Assembly: GCA_964528645.1 (NCBI GenBank)
Contig: CAZGSR010000018.1
Span: 1-53,427 of the forward strand
From: UBA5734 sp964528645
GTDB taxonomy: Bacteria > Bacillota > Clostridia > Saccharofermentanales > UBA5734
Length of the DNA: 53,427 bases
Direction: 5' to 3'
In this document: positions 16,085 to 25,473 of the stretch, piece by piece
Layout of the letters: each line of letters starts with the position of its first letter
Position numbering within the stretch: the stretch's first letter is position 1
Program-made: the position numbers and the translations under genes
Notes under the pieces: model-generated
Databases searched by the model: none
Told to the model about the DNA's origin: nothing
The model's input: only the letters and a program-made list of their open reading frames with translations

Positions 16085-16966
16085 ATGTCATTGACGACCT
16101 TTATCCAACACATCCTGACCGGTGTTTCGCTTGGCGGGGCCTATGCCCTGATTGCGATCGGCTACACGCTGGTATACGGGATCCTGCTGCTGATTAACTT
16201 CGCCCACTCGGACATTTTCATGATGGCGGGTTATTTCATGATTTTCTCCATGGCGGTCATGCCCTGGCCGATTGCCATCCCGGTGGTTATCGTCGCTACG
16301 GTCGTGCTCGGTGTCCTGATCGAGAAAGCGGCTTACAAACCCTTGCGCTCAGCCCCGCGCATGTCGATTATGATTTCCTCGATCGGCGTCTCCTACCTGC
16401 TGCAGAACCTGGCAACCTATCTGTTCTCAGCCCTGCCGAAAGGCTACCCCACCATCACCCCTCTGAAAAAGGTCTTCCAGATTGGACCCGTATCGGCTTC
16501 TCTGGTTACCTTCCTGACTCCTGTGCTCACCCTGATCCTTGTGTTCATCCTGATGTACCTGATCAATCACACCAAACTCGGCATGGCCATGCGAGCTGTG
16601 TCGAAAGACTACGACACCTCCAAGCTGATGGGTATCAAAATCAACCAGATCATCAGCCTGACGTTTGTCATCGGCTCATCAATGGCAGCTGTCGGATCCA
16701 TCCTTTATTTCACTGACCGCATGTCGGTCACCCCTTTTTCCGGTACTTTGCCGGGCTTGAAATGCTTCGTCGCCGCCGTCCTGGGCGGTATCGGCAGTGT
16801 GCCTGGTGCCGTGCTCGGTGGCTTCATCATCGGCATCAGCGAGACCTTCCTGACTGCCCTGGGCTATTCCACCTATAGCGATGCCTTTACCTTCATGCTC
16901 CTCATCCTGATCCTCATTTTCCGTCCGACGGGCCTGATTGGCGAAACCGTCACGGATAAGGTTTAA
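16085..16966 (+). CDS. livH: Branched-chain amino acid ABC transporter permease LivH
   Basis: This is one of two membrane subunits of the HAAT importer. The 293 residues are mostly hydrophobic, with about eight transmembrane helices. The family signature is present: GVSLGGAYALIAIGYTLVYG near the N-terminus and NFAHSDIFMMAGY. The loop MRAVSKDYDTSKLMGIKIN couples to the ATPases. It follows livJ and the hairpin at 15979-16012 and is 12 nt before livM. Confidence 0.95.
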   Translation: MSLTTFIQHILTGVSLGGAYALIAIGYTLVYGILLLINFAHSDIFMMAGYFMIFSMAVMPWPIAIPVVIVATVVLGVLIEKAAYKPLRSAPRMSIMISSIGVSYLLQNLATYLFSALPKGYPTITPLKKVFQIGPVSASLVTFLTPVLTLILVFILMYLINHTKLGMAMRAVSKDYDTSKLMGIKINQIISLTFVIGSSMAAVGSILYFTDRMSVTPFSGTLPGLKCFVAAVLGGIGSVPGAVLGGFIIGISETFLTALGYSTYSDAFTFMLLILILIFRPTGLIGETVTDKV

Positions 16967-16978
16967 GGAGGGGGCGTC

Positions 16979-18151
16979 ATGAAATTAAACAATAAAAGAC
17001 CCTATCCTGCTCTATCTGTAGCCGCTCTGGCTGTTCTGGCGATCCTGCTGGTCGTCCTCGAAATGAATCGCAACAGTTTTGGCATGGCGGTTTCAATCCT
17101 GCAAAAAAGTGCAATTCTGGCCATCGTTGCTGTCTCCATGAACCTGCTTAATGGCTTCACTGGTCTTTTTTCTCTCGGCCAGGCCGGTTTCATGGCAATC
17201 GGCGCCTATGTCACAGCGATCTTTTCCATCCCGACAGAGACGATTGACAGCGTCTACTACACCGGTGGACTGGCCCCCTGGCTCAAAGCGATGAAAGTAG
17301 GCCTGGATGTGTTGCCAGCCTCCCTGCAGATCATCCTGGGTATCCTGGCCGGCGGTCTCGTGGCTGCGATTTTCGCCGCCCTGATCGGCATTCCGGTCCT
17401 GCGCCTGAAAAGCGACTATCTGGCCATTGCTACCCTGGGCTTTTCCGAAATCATCCGGGCGATCATTTCCAGCCCGCAGATGGACCGGATCACCAATGGT
17501 TCCTATGGTCTCAAGAATATCCCCGGTTTTGCCCTCGGCCTTGATTTCCTGCCGGCTGGAATCGGCATCCTCCTGGTTCCGTTCAGCGTCGCTGGTCTTT
17601 GCATCGGCTTCATGGTCCTGGTCATCAGGAGCTCCTATGGCCGTGCTTTCATGGCCATCCGCGAAGATGGCGTAGCGGCCGAGGCGATGGGCATCAACCT
17701 CCTGAAGCACAAGGAAATCTCTTTCATCATCAGCTCGTTCTTCACCGCTGTCGCCGGCGGTTTGCTGGCGATGTTCATGCGTTCGATCGAAGCCCGGACG
17801 TTCCAGATCAGCCTGACTTATGACATCTTGCTGATTGTCGTCATTGGCGGCCTGGGCAGTGTCACCGGCAGTGTCCTGTCGGCTTTCCTGGTCACCGCTG
17901 CCAAGGAATGGTGGCTGCGTTTCTTCGATACCCCACTGGTGATTGGCGGCGTAACCATCCCGCTTTTCCGCACTGGTTTCCGCATGGTCATTTTCTCGCT
18001 CCTTCTGATGGCCGTCGTGCTCTTTTTCCGTCGCGGCCTGATGGGCAACCGTGAATTCGCCTGGGCAGATCTGCTGTCCTGGCCCCGGCGCCTTGCCAAA
18101 ACCACGCCAACCGGACCCAAGACAGGCAAGGGAGGCAAGAAAAATGGCTGA
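16979..18151 (+). CDS. livM: Branched-chain amino acid ABC transporter permease LivM
   Basis: This is the second membrane subunit of the importer, 390 residues with about ten helices. LNGFTGLFSLGQAGFMAIGAY and the coupling loop FMAIREDGVAAEAMGIN identify LivM. The start ATG 16979 follows a strong GGAGGGGG site. The C-terminal tail is Lys/Gly/Pro-rich and its last 8 nt overlap livG. Confidence 0.95.
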   Translation: MKLNNKRPYPALSVAALAVLAILLVVLEMNRNSFGMAVSILQKSAILAIVAVSMNLLNGFTGLFSLGQAGFMAIGAYVTAIFSIPTETIDSVYYTGGLAPWLKAMKVGLDVLPASLQIILGILAGGLVAAIFAALIGIPVLRLKSDYLAIATLGFSEIIRAIISSPQMDRITNGSYGLKNIPGFALGLDFLPAGIGILLVPFSVAGLCIGFMVLVIRSSYGRAFMAIREDGVAAEAMGINLLKHKEISFIISSFFTAVAGGLLAMFMRSIEARTFQISLTYDILLIVVIGGLGSVTGSVLSAFLVTAAKEWWLRFFDTPLVIGGVTIPLFRTGFRMVIFSLLLMAVVLFFRRGLMGNREFAWADLLSWPRRLAKTTPTGPKTGKGGKKNG

Positions 18152-18992
18152 TCAGAATCCAGTTCCAGTCCTTGAATTAAAAGACATCACCATGCAGTTT
18201 GGTGGTGTGGTCGCGGTCGATAATCTCTCGCTGCAGGTTCACCAGGGTGAAATTGTCGCTCTGATCGGTCCGAACGGTGCTGGTAAAACAACCGCTTTCA
18301 ATGTTGTGACCGGGGTCTATGCCCCGACGAATGGCCAGGTCCAGTTCAAGGGCCAGCCCATTGCCGAGAACTTTCCCCGGGGCAAGATGGAAGCGCTCTA
18401 TGCCGGGGAGAACAAAGGTGTATACACAGCCACGATCCGTCCCACACCGGACCTGATCACGAAAAAGGGCATCGCCCGCACGTTCCAGAACATTCGCCTG
18501 TTTAAGAACATGACAGTTTTTGAAAATGTCCTGATTGCCAAACACATGAACATGAAGGCAGGCTTTTTCTCCGCCGCGTTCCATTTGAATAACAAAGAAG
18601 AAGAGCAGATGCGCGAGGAGAGTCTCAAACTCCTGGAAATGGTCAATCTGCTGGATCTCAAGGACGAGATCGCCAACAACTTGCCATACGGCAAACAGCG
18701 TCGCCTCGAAATTGCCCGGGCCCTGGCCACGTCACCAGACCTGCTCCTGCTCGACGAACCGGCTGCCGGCATGAATCCACAAGAGACCGAGGCCTTGACC
18801 GCTTTCATCCGCCAGATCAAAAGGGACTTCAATCTGACCATCCTGATGATCGAGCACCACATGAACCTGGTCATGGACATTTCTGACCGCATCTATGTCA
18901 TCGATTTCGGTGAATTGATCGCGACCGGCACGCCGGAACAAGTCCAGAATGATCCAGCCGTCATCGCAGCATACCTGGGGGTGGATGAATGA
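18144..18992 (+). CDS. livG: Branched-chain amino acid ABC transporter ATP-binding protein LivG
   Basis: This is a cytoplasmic ATPase of the importer, 282 residues. Walker A is GPNGAGKTT, the signature loop is LPYGKQRRLEIARAL (a LivG-type variant of LSGGQ) and Walker B is LLLLDEPAAG. The long insert after Walker A and GIARTFQNIRLFKNMTV are typical of LivG rather than LivF. ATG 18144 overlaps livM by 8 nt, and the stop overlaps livF by 4 nt. Confidence 0.95.
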   Translation: MADQNPVPVLELKDITMQFGGVVAVDNLSLQVHQGEIVALIGPNGAGKTTAFNVVTGVYAPTNGQVQFKGQPIAENFPRGKMEALYAGENKGVYTATIRPTPDLITKKGIARTFQNIRLFKNMTVFENVLIAKHMNMKAGFFSAAFHLNNKEEEQMREESLKLLEMVNLLDLKDEIANNLPYGKQRRLEIARALATSPDLLLLDEPAAGMNPQETEALTAFIRQIKRDFNLTILMIEHHMNLVMDISDRIYVIDFGELIATGTPEQVQNDPAVIAAYLGVDE

Positions 18993-19708
18993 GCCTTCTC
19001 GAAATTGAAAACCTGAGCGTCCACTATGGTGGCATCGAAGCTCTGAAGAACATCTCCTTCAAAGTCGAAGCTGGCGAGATCGTCACCCTGATCGGAGCCA
19101 ATGGCGCAGGCAAGTCGACCACACTTAAAAGCATCAGCGGCCTGGTCAGTGCCTCTGGCGGCACGATCCGCCACAATGGCGAGACCATCAGTGGCCTTGA
19201 CTCGCAGAAAATCGTCGAACGCGGCATCGTTCTCGTCCCGGAAGGCCGCAAAGTCTTTTCCAATCTGTCTGTCCTGGAGAATCTCAAGATCGGGGCCTAT
19301 TTGCGCACCGACAAAGCCGGCATCGCCGAGGATATCGAGCGCATGTATGAGCTCTTCCCGCGTCTCAAGGAGCGCCACTGGCAGATGGCGGGCACATTGT
19401 CCGGCGGCGAGCAGCAGATGCTTGCAGTCGGTCGGGCCCTGATGGCCAAGCCCCAGATCCTGATGATGGACGAACCCTCCCTCGGCCTGGCCCCGCTGAT
19501 CGTGCGCGATATTTTCTCGATCATCCGCAAGATCAACGAACAGGGGACGACCGTCCTCCTGATCGAACAGAACGCCAACGCCGCCTTGAAAATTGCCGAT
19601 CGTGGCTACGTTCTGGTTACGGGCGAAGTCAAACTCAGCGGCAGCGGCAAAGACCTGCTCAACGACAAGAGCGTCCAGGATGCCTATCTGGGCACCTCGG
19701 CGCACTGA
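18989..19708 (+). CDS. livF: Branched-chain amino acid ABC transporter ATP-binding protein LivF
   Basis: This is the second ATPase of the importer, 239 residues, the normal LivF size. Walker A is GANGAGKST, the signature loop is LSGGEQQMLAVGRAL and Walker B is ILMMDEPSLGLAP. LVPEGRKVFSNLSVLENL is characteristic of LivF. The start overlaps the livG stop (ATGA). It completes the five-gene transporter. Confidence 0.95.
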   Translation: MSLLEIENLSVHYGGIEALKNISFKVEAGEIVTLIGANGAGKSTTLKSISGLVSASGGTIRHNGETISGLDSQKIVERGIVLVPEGRKVFSNLSVLENLKIGAYLRTDKAGIAEDIERMYELFPRLKERHWQMAGTLSGGEQQMLAVGRALMAKPQILMMDEPSLGLAPLIVRDIFSIIRKINEQGTTVLLIEQNANAALKIADRGYVLVTGEVKLSGSGKDLLNDKSVQDAYLGTSAH

Positions 19709-19729
19709 ACTGAGCCTGCACGACTCAAG

Positions 19730-19741
19730 CCTATCGATAGG
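19730..19741. promoter_or_regulatory. Perfect 12-bp palindrome at the asparaginase start
   Basis: CCTATCGATAGG occupies 19730-19741, ending 6 nt before the ATG and containing the only candidate ribosome-binding AGG. It could be an operator or simply a chance palindrome. Confidence 0.3.
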
Positions 19742-19747
19742 AACAGC

Positions 19748-20764
19748 ATGATGCGAAAAAAGGTCTGCCTGATCCATACTGGCGGCACCATCGGCATGAC
19801 TCGCACCGAGCGTGGCTATGCCCCCGAGGCCGGTTATCTGGAAAAAGCCCTGGCCGGGATCCCCGAACTGCGGGACCCGGCCATGCCTGTCTGCGACCTG
19901 GTTGAATTCGACCCCCTGCTGGACTCGTCGAACATCGCCGTCCACGAATGGACGAAGCTGGCCGAAGCCATCGCCAGCCGCTATGACCAGTACGATGGCT
20001 TTGTCATCCTGCACGGCACCGACACCATGGCCTACACCGCCTCGGCCTTGTCGTTCATGCTCGAAGGCCTCGACAAACCGGTCATCGTCACAGGATCACA
20101 GATCCCGCTCTGTGAAATCAGAAATGATGCGCGCGACAATGTCATCACGGCTGTCCTGCTTGCTGCGTCCAGCCAGCCGATTCCGGAAGTCTGCCTCTTT
20201 TTCGGCAACCAGCTCTTCCGTGGCAACCGGGCGACCAAGGTCAGTTCTGATGAGCTGATTGCTTTCGACTCACCCAATTACCCACCTCTGGCCGAAGCCG
20301 GCGTGAAAATCGTTTTCCAACAGAACCTGCTGCTCAAGACAGGTGGCAGCCTCTGGATCAGCCCCTTCCGGCCGCAGAAAATCGCCGTCCTGAAAATCTT
20401 CCCCGGCATCCAGTTCGACTTTTTCGAAAACATCCTGACTGGCAGCCTCGGCGGGCTGGTCCTGGAAGCGTTTGGCGCTGGCAACATCCCGGAAAGTGAG
20501 TCGCTGCAGCATTTCCTCGACAAAGCACGTGAAAACGGCACGGTGATCGTCGTCTGCACCCAGTGCCTGCGCGGCTCAGCCGTGATCGGCCAATACGAGA
20601 CCAGCAGCATGCTCAAAGCCGCCGGTGCCGTCAGCGGTGGCGACATGACTGTCGAAGCCGCTGTCACCAAGCTCTACTATCTCCTGAGCCTCGATCTCGA
20701 CCACGACACGGTCAAACAGATGATGCAGCAAAACCTGCGCGGGGAACTGACGGTCGGCGATTGA
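19748..20764 (+). CDS. ansA: Type I L-asparaginase
   Basis: It hydrolyses L-asparagine to aspartate and ammonia. The 338 residues carry both active-site blocks: HTGGTIGM near residues 10-17, whose second Thr (residue 14) is the family nucleophile, and ILHGTDTMAYTASAL with the Thr-Asp pair near residue 95. There is no signal peptide, so it is a cytoplasmic type I enzyme. It starts 39 nt after livF on the same strand and is probably co-transcribed, which suggests that the transporter may deliver asparagine or related amino acids. A start at the second ATG (19751) is equally possible. Confidence 0.93.
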   Translation: MMRKKVCLIHTGGTIGMTRTERGYAPEAGYLEKALAGIPELRDPAMPVCDLVEFDPLLDSSNIAVHEWTKLAEAIASRYDQYDGFVILHGTDTMAYTASALSFMLEGLDKPVIVTGSQIPLCEIRNDARDNVITAVLLAASSQPIPEVCLFFGNQLFRGNRATKVSSDELIAFDSPNYPPLAEAGVKIVFQQNLLLKTGGSLWISPFRPQKIAVLKIFPGIQFDFFENILTGSLGGLVLEAFGAGNIPESESLQHFLDKARENGTVIVVCTQCLRGSAVIGQYETSSMLKAAGAVSGGDMTVEAAVTKLYYLLSLDLDHDTVKQMMQQNLRGELTVGD

Positions 20765-20913
20765 ACGATGAAAAAGGTCCGAAAAGGGACGATTTGTTCT
20801 TCATGCATTCCAGATAGACTTTTCGAGTCAATTTCAGGTATCCTGTCCATACATGAATTCTCTCCTGTTGGAGATGGCAATTGCGTTTTGCAGGATGTCA
20901 ACAATCAAATAGG

Positions 20914-23900
20914 ATGAAAGTCCAAAGGTCCCTGCTAGTGCTGGGGCCTGCGTTTCTGACCGCACTTGTTTTAATTTTCCTGTTCGGTGTCCGGCCAGCT
21001 GGCGCAAGTAACATGCAGGTGTCTGGCGAGCTAGCCTTGCCGGCGGGCTTTTCCACCGGAAACCAGACGCTGTCCCTGACGGGGGACTGGGGATTCTACT
21101 GGCAGCAGCTGTTGACGGCCGAAGATTTTTCCCGCCAGGCAATAAAACCCGATCTTCTGGTACAGGTGCCAAGTGTCTGGAATGCCTATCAGTTAGATGG
21201 CAGAAACTTGCCCGGTTTTGGGTATGCCACCTATCGCCTGCAAGTCACTGGAGCTGATAAAGACCAGCCTTTGAGCCTGTACATAGACTCCGCATCCACT
21301 GCTTACCGTTTGTTTGTCGATGACCAGCTGCTGGCCCAGAATGGCCAGGTTTCTTCAAGTCCTGCCGACGCACAGCCTTATAACCAGCCGCGGAGGATCA
21401 CCTTCAGACCGGTCAGCGATTCGTTTGATATCCTCATCCAGGTGAGCAATTTCACCTATGCTCGCGGCGGCTTGTGGTACGAGCTCTATTTGGGGCCGCC
21501 GGCAGCCCTTGAGAAGATGCTCGAGCTTTATACATACAAGGACGCCATCCTTCTGGGCGGCCTGCTTTTTCTAGCTCTCTATCACCTGAATCTTTTCATC
21601 TTGCTCCATGAAACGGTCAATGGCCTGCTTTTGTTCCTGATCGACCTGATCATGGCCACCCGGATCACACTGTATGGCGATTATCTCATCCTGAGGCTCT
21701 TCCCCGCGCTTTCATACAGGCTGCAGGTCCAGATCAATTATCTGACCTTGTACCTGGGGCCGGTTGTTTTCTATTTCCTGGTCATGAATTTGTTTTTCAA
21801 ACCCCAAAGATGGACCATCCTTGAGCGACTGATCCTTATGTATGCCATCGCCATTTCAACCGCCACCCTGATGATCCCGGTTGCCCTTTTTACTAGCTGG
21901 CTGCCGCTGATTGAAGGCCTGATTCTTTTCCTGTTCGGCCTGAGTGTTTTCAGAATCTGGGAGGCTGCCCGTCACAATCAGCGCGGGGCCAGTGCCATCC
22001 TGATGACAACCGGCTGGTCGGGAATTCTCATTATTCATGATTTTCTCTACCAGCAAAATGTCATTATTAGCCCGCTCGGAGAATTAAATGCAATCGGTCT
22101 TGTTTCTGTGGTCCTGATGCTATCTGTCCAGACGGCTGGCCGATTGATGGAGAATTACCACGAACGCCGGATCCTGGAGAACAGACTCAGCCAGTCAAAA
22201 GAAACGGAGCTCAATCTCAAGGCCCAGATCGAGCAATTCATGATGCAGCGTCAGGAAATGGCTCAATCGGGGCGTATACGCGCAAAAATACTGGCCCTGA
22301 CATCCAACACGGAACTGTCTGCCCAGCTTAGACTAATCATGGATCAGCCCAGTCTGGAACCGCTCGTCACGGATCAGATTGAGACTTGGCTGGACCCGGC
22401 CAAGCTTTTCAGCATCGATGTGGTCGTCCTCGATCTGAGAATTTCCAGTGAAACTGGGTTCCAGATCCTGCAAAAAATCCGACAAACCCATTCCCCTGTC
22501 GACTTGCCGATCCTCTTGCTAGTTCATCGTGAGCAGACATCTGAAGTCACAACCGGGATTGGTCTGGGTGCCAATGATACCGTCGACTTGCCATTGGACA
22601 AAGATGTGTTCCTGACCCGGCTCTGGAATTTGACTTCTCTGAAAAGCTGGGTGAATCGAGCTGTGTCGAGTGAACTGGCTTTTCTCCAGGCCCAAATCAA
22701 ACCACATTTTGTTTTCAATGCCCTGAGTGTCATCGCATCCAGTTGCCTTCAGTCGCCGGCAAAGGCCAAGGAACTGCTGCTGGATTTGTCCGATTATTTG
22801 CGGGAAAGCTTCGATTTTGATGCCAGGGACGGGATGACGACCTTGAATCGCGAACTAAAACTGGTCAAGGCGTATTTGTCGATTGAACAAGCCCGGTTCC
22901 AGTCCCGGGTCCAGATCAACTACGACATCGATCCAAGGGCTCAGTGCAGCCTGCCCATCCTGTCCATCCAGCCGATTGTGGAAAATGCGCTGCGCCATGG
23001 CCTTCTAAACCGGAAGTCCGGAGGGATTGTGAAGATTCAAGTCCAGCAAAATCTGACATCCGTGCTGATCCGTGTTTCAGATAATGGGCGAGGCATATCC
23101 GGCGAACAATTAAAACAAATCATGGACCTCTCGAGTGGGGCACAGGGTGTGGGCTTGAAGAACATTCACCGGCGCTTGCTGGCTTACTATGGAAATGGCC
23201 TGCAATTTGATTCCGTGGAAGGCCGAGGAACCGCGGTCTGGTTTGAAATCCCTGGCGACCAGGGAAAGAAGGAGGATACCATCACTGCAAACAATGGCTT
23301 GAGCAGTGACCACATTGCCTACGTCACCAAAGTGGATTCACAGAAGCCTGCGGTCAAGCTTGACAGTGACACTTTTGCCAGCGGTAGCTGGAGCAGCCAG
23401 CCTGTGACCATCCAGGTCAGCAACACGGCAGGCAATCTCGGTACGACCCGCTACGAATATGCAGTTGGCGATCCGTCCAGCTGGCAAAGCTTCGACGGCA
23501 GCCTGACCATCCGTGAGGACGGTAGTCAGACCTACTGGTTCCGTGCGGTCAGCGAGGCCGGACTGGCCAGCGAGCCCGTGAGCATCGTAGTCGGGATCGA
23601 CACCCAGCGTCCTTCTGCACCGGGCATTCAGCTCACGGGTGTGAATGGTGGGGCATTGAACAAACTCCTGAACCTGGCCACGTTCAAACTGTTCTTCAAT
23701 GAATCCGTGCGGGTTACCCTGTCCGCCAATGATGTGGGCGGCGGCATCCAGTCGATCAGCTGGAGAACGTCCGGCGATGCTCCTTTCCAGAGCAAGCCAG
23801 GGAATCAGGTCCAATTTGACCTGCCGACCGATTACCAGGGCCAGATCACAGCCTATGCCACCGATTTCGCCGGACTTGTTTCGGACACGGTTGTGACAGA

Positions 23901-25038
23901 TGGCATCATCCTGGACAAGGGTGCACCCACGATCCGAGTGAAGATCGAAAAAGACGCTGCAAAAAATCAGCTGAGGTTATCTGTCAATCTGGCAGATGAG
24001 ACTTCAGGCCTGCAACGTGCCCTGGTCAAAATCGGTGCTGCAGAGACAGCCGTTTATAATCTGGCTGATGGCAGCACGGAACGGTTGTTCGAGAAAACAC
24101 TCGAATGGACGATCCCTGTACAGAGCGTCGACCGGGCTGATTATGATATCACCATCATGGCGTATGATTTATCTGGCAACGCTCAGGCCGTCCAGATGAA
24201 CATCATGCCCGATATCCTGCAATCTCTGGTCGAAGAGCAGATTATCGCATCGGCCGATCCGGCTGAAAATGCTGCTGGTTCTGCTGAAAGTCTGGAAACA
24301 ATCCGGAATATGTATGCGAAAATGTCGGATGAAGAAAAAGTTGCACTGGACCCTGTTCTGGCCAGCCAGATCGAGACGCTGCTGGGACTAGAAAACAGCA
24401 TCTTGACCATCGTCGATGGTGATTTGTCTGGGCTTACTGATCTCACATACCAGATTCCTACAGTTACCATCAAAGACCTTGCTTCCAAATTATCGATCCC
24501 AGAATTGGCTGATCCCAACACCGAATCTGTTACCATACGCGTCCAGGTGGATGTGGTAGAATTTGATGCTGGCAAGTCTTTCTTGATCACCGCTCGCGAT
24601 GCGCTGTCTGGCCATGACCAGCAGTTGCTGCAAGTCCTTGATTTGTCCCTGATCAAACTGGTCAAAACCCGCGATGGACAGGAAACTACGGTCAGGATTG
24701 ACAATGCAGATATCAAGGAAGAGCTGACGGTCCTGATTCCTTTGCCAGAACAATTCAAAGACCGGTCTGACTTAGTCATCGTCTACATTGATGATGTTGG
24801 CCTGGTCACCGAGTATGATACGGTCATCGTTGAAGAGAATGGCCAGAAGTTTTTACAGTTCAAAACTGGGCATTTCTCGACCTATGCCATCGCAGGCAAG
24901 ACCGGCCGAGATTTCATCTGGCTGATCTATGCAGCTGGCGGGTTTATCCTGCTGGGTCTGTTCTTCCTGATACTTTTCTTCTGGCGCCGCCGGAAAGAAG
25001 ATGAAGAAGAGGAAGTCGGGGCTGCATCAACAACGTAA
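20914..25038 (+). CDS. 7TMR-DISM sensor histidine kinase joined in frame to a membrane-anchored surface-protein segment
   Basis: This single open frame has 1374 residues. The first part is a sensor kinase: signal/TM helix; extracellular DISMED2-like jelly roll at about 35-205 (LTGDWGFYWQQLL); seven TM helices at about 210-410; a coiled coil; a degenerate receiver domain at about 454-570 (VVVLDLRI, LPLDKDVF); and a LytS-type kinase (QAQIKPHFVFNALS at about 593, IVENALRHGL, DNGRGI). The kinase ends near residue 785. The remainder has Ig-like, surface-protein repeats (VDSQKPAVKL, IDTQRPSAPGI, DKGAPTIRVKI), then HFSTYAIAG, one TM helix (about 1333-1355) and an RRRK tail. No TM helix separates the cytoplasmic kinase from the extracellular-type part. 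ATG 20914 has only a weak ribosome site (TAGG). Confidence 0.75.
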   Translation: MKVQRSLLVLGPAFLTALVLIFLFGVRPAGASNMQVSGELALPAGFSTGNQTLSLTGDWGFYWQQLLTAEDFSRQAIKPDLLVQVPSVWNAYQLDGRNLPGFGYATYRLQVTGADKDQPLSLYIDSASTAYRLFVDDQLLAQNGQVSSSPADAQPYNQPRRITFRPVSDSFDILIQVSNFTYARGGLWYELYLGPPAALEKMLELYTYKDAILLGGLLFLALYHLNLFILLHETVNGLLLFLIDLIMATRITLYGDYLILRLFPALSYRLQVQINYLTLYLGPVVFYFLVMNLFFKPQRWTILERLILMYAIAISTATLMIPVALFTSWLPLIEGLILFLFGLSVFRIWEAARHNQRGASAILMTTGWSGILIIHDFLYQQNVIISPLGELNAIGLVSVVLMLSVQTAGRLMENYHERRILENRLSQSKETELNLKAQIEQFMMQRQEMAQSGRIRAKILALTSNTELSAQLRLIMDQPSLEPLVTDQIETWLDPAKLFSIDVVVLDLRISSETGFQILQKIRQTHSPVDLPILLLVHREQTSEVTTGIGLGANDTVDLPLDKDVFLTRLWNLTSLKSWVNRAVSSELAFLQAQIKPHFVFNALSVIASSCLQSPAKAKELLLDLSDYLRESFDFDARDGMTTLNRELKLVKAYLSIEQARFQSRVQINYDIDPRAQCSLPILSIQPIVENALRHGLLNRKSGGIVKIQVQQNLTSVLIRVSDNGRGISGEQLKQIMDLSSGAQGVGLKNIHRRLLAYYGNGLQFDSVEGRGTAVWFEIPGDQGKKEDTITANNGLSSDHIAYVTKVDSQKPAVKLDSDTFASGSWSSQPVTIQVSNTAGNLGTTRYEYAVGDPSSWQSFDGSLTIREDGSQTYWFRAVSEAGLASEPVSIVVGIDTQRPSAPGIQLTGVNGGALNKLLNLATFKLFFNESVRVTLSANDVGGGIQSISWRTSGDAPFQSKPGNQVQFDLPTDYQGQITAYATDFAGLVSDTVVTDGIILDKGAPTIRVKIEKDAAKNQLRLSVNLADETSGLQRALVKIGAAETAVYNLADGSTERLFEKTLEWTIPVQSVDRADYDITIMAYDLSGNAQAVQMNIMPDILQSLVEEQIIASADPAENAAGSAESLETIRNMYAKMSDEEKVALDPVLASQIETLLGLENSILTIVDGDLSGLTDLTYQIPTVTIKDLASKLSIPELADPNTESVTIRVQVDVVEFDAGKSFLITARDALSGHDQQLLQVLDLSLIKLVKTRDGQETTVRIDNADIKEELTVLIPLPEQFKDRSDLVIVYIDDVGLVTEYDTVIVEENGQKFLQFKTGHFSTYAIAGKTGRDFIWLIYAAGGFILLGLFFLILFFWRRRKEDEEEEVGAASTT

Positions 25039-25048
25039 ATAATTAACG

Positions 25049-25060
25049 ATGACGCGTCAT
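25049..25060. promoter_or_regulatory. Perfect 12-bp palindrome
   Basis: ATGACGCGTCAT lies 11 nt after the stop of the large kinase gene and before its terminator. Its role is unknown. Confidence 0.25.
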
Positions 25061-25093
25061 TCAGTGCTTAACTTTTTATCTGGCCTCGTGAGT

Positions 25094-25131
25094 GGCTGCT
25101 TCGAAACAGACGTTTTGAAGCAGCCCTTTTT
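25094..25131 (+). terminator. Intrinsic terminator after the large kinase gene
   Basis: GGCTGCTTCGAAAC (25094-25107) pairs with GTTTTGAAGCAGCC (25112-25125), 14 bp with one G-T pair, followed by CTTTTT. It separates the kinase gene from the downstream PAS gene. Confidence 0.92.
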
Positions 25132-25330
25132 ACGATCTCAGTCTTCGGTAGAAGCGGTTGCGCCCGGAGCCTACAGGATAAATGAGATATTCAGAGATCA
25201 TTCGGGTCAGGATCTGGTGAATTCGCGTTTTGCCCAGTCCCAAATGGTCACTGATTTCCTGTCGACTTAATGCTTCTTTTGAACGACCAGCGAACGCAGG
25301 TGCTTTATTCTCCCTGATGATATTTCCCAA
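25130..25330 (-). pseudogene. Winged-helix DNA-binding remnant or small HTH protein
   Basis: A 66-residue minus-strand frame reads as a plausible winged helix: ALSRQEISDHLGLGKTRIHQ (helix-turn-helix) then ILTRMISEYLIYPVGSGRNR (wing). The only start is TTG 25330 with no ribosome site, and a stop lies 12 codons further upstream. This looks like the surviving C-terminal piece of a larger regulator or Fic/AAA-type protein. The frame ends within the T-run of the kinase terminator. The rest of the 435-bp interval 25039-25473 has only that terminator and the palindrome at 25049. Confidence 0.35.
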
Positions 25331-25473
25331 TACCGCGCAAACGGTTGCATATTTAATTCGTAATTTTTATTGCAGTTTCATGTCATTTTGAACGGATGAT
25401 CCTTTTGCCCGTTCTGGGGTCGGTCGGATGATGTAAAATAGAGCTGAATCAAACCCGCTTGCGGAGGCCCTCC

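Noticed and set aside
18893..20014. 373-codon minus-strand frame opposite livF and the asparaginase gene
   Set aside because: It is antisense to two confident genes and has no recognisable protein features.
20765..20810. Possible terminator after the asparaginase gene (GTCC-GAAAAG-GGAC)
   Set aside because: The stem is only 4 bp and there is no T-run.
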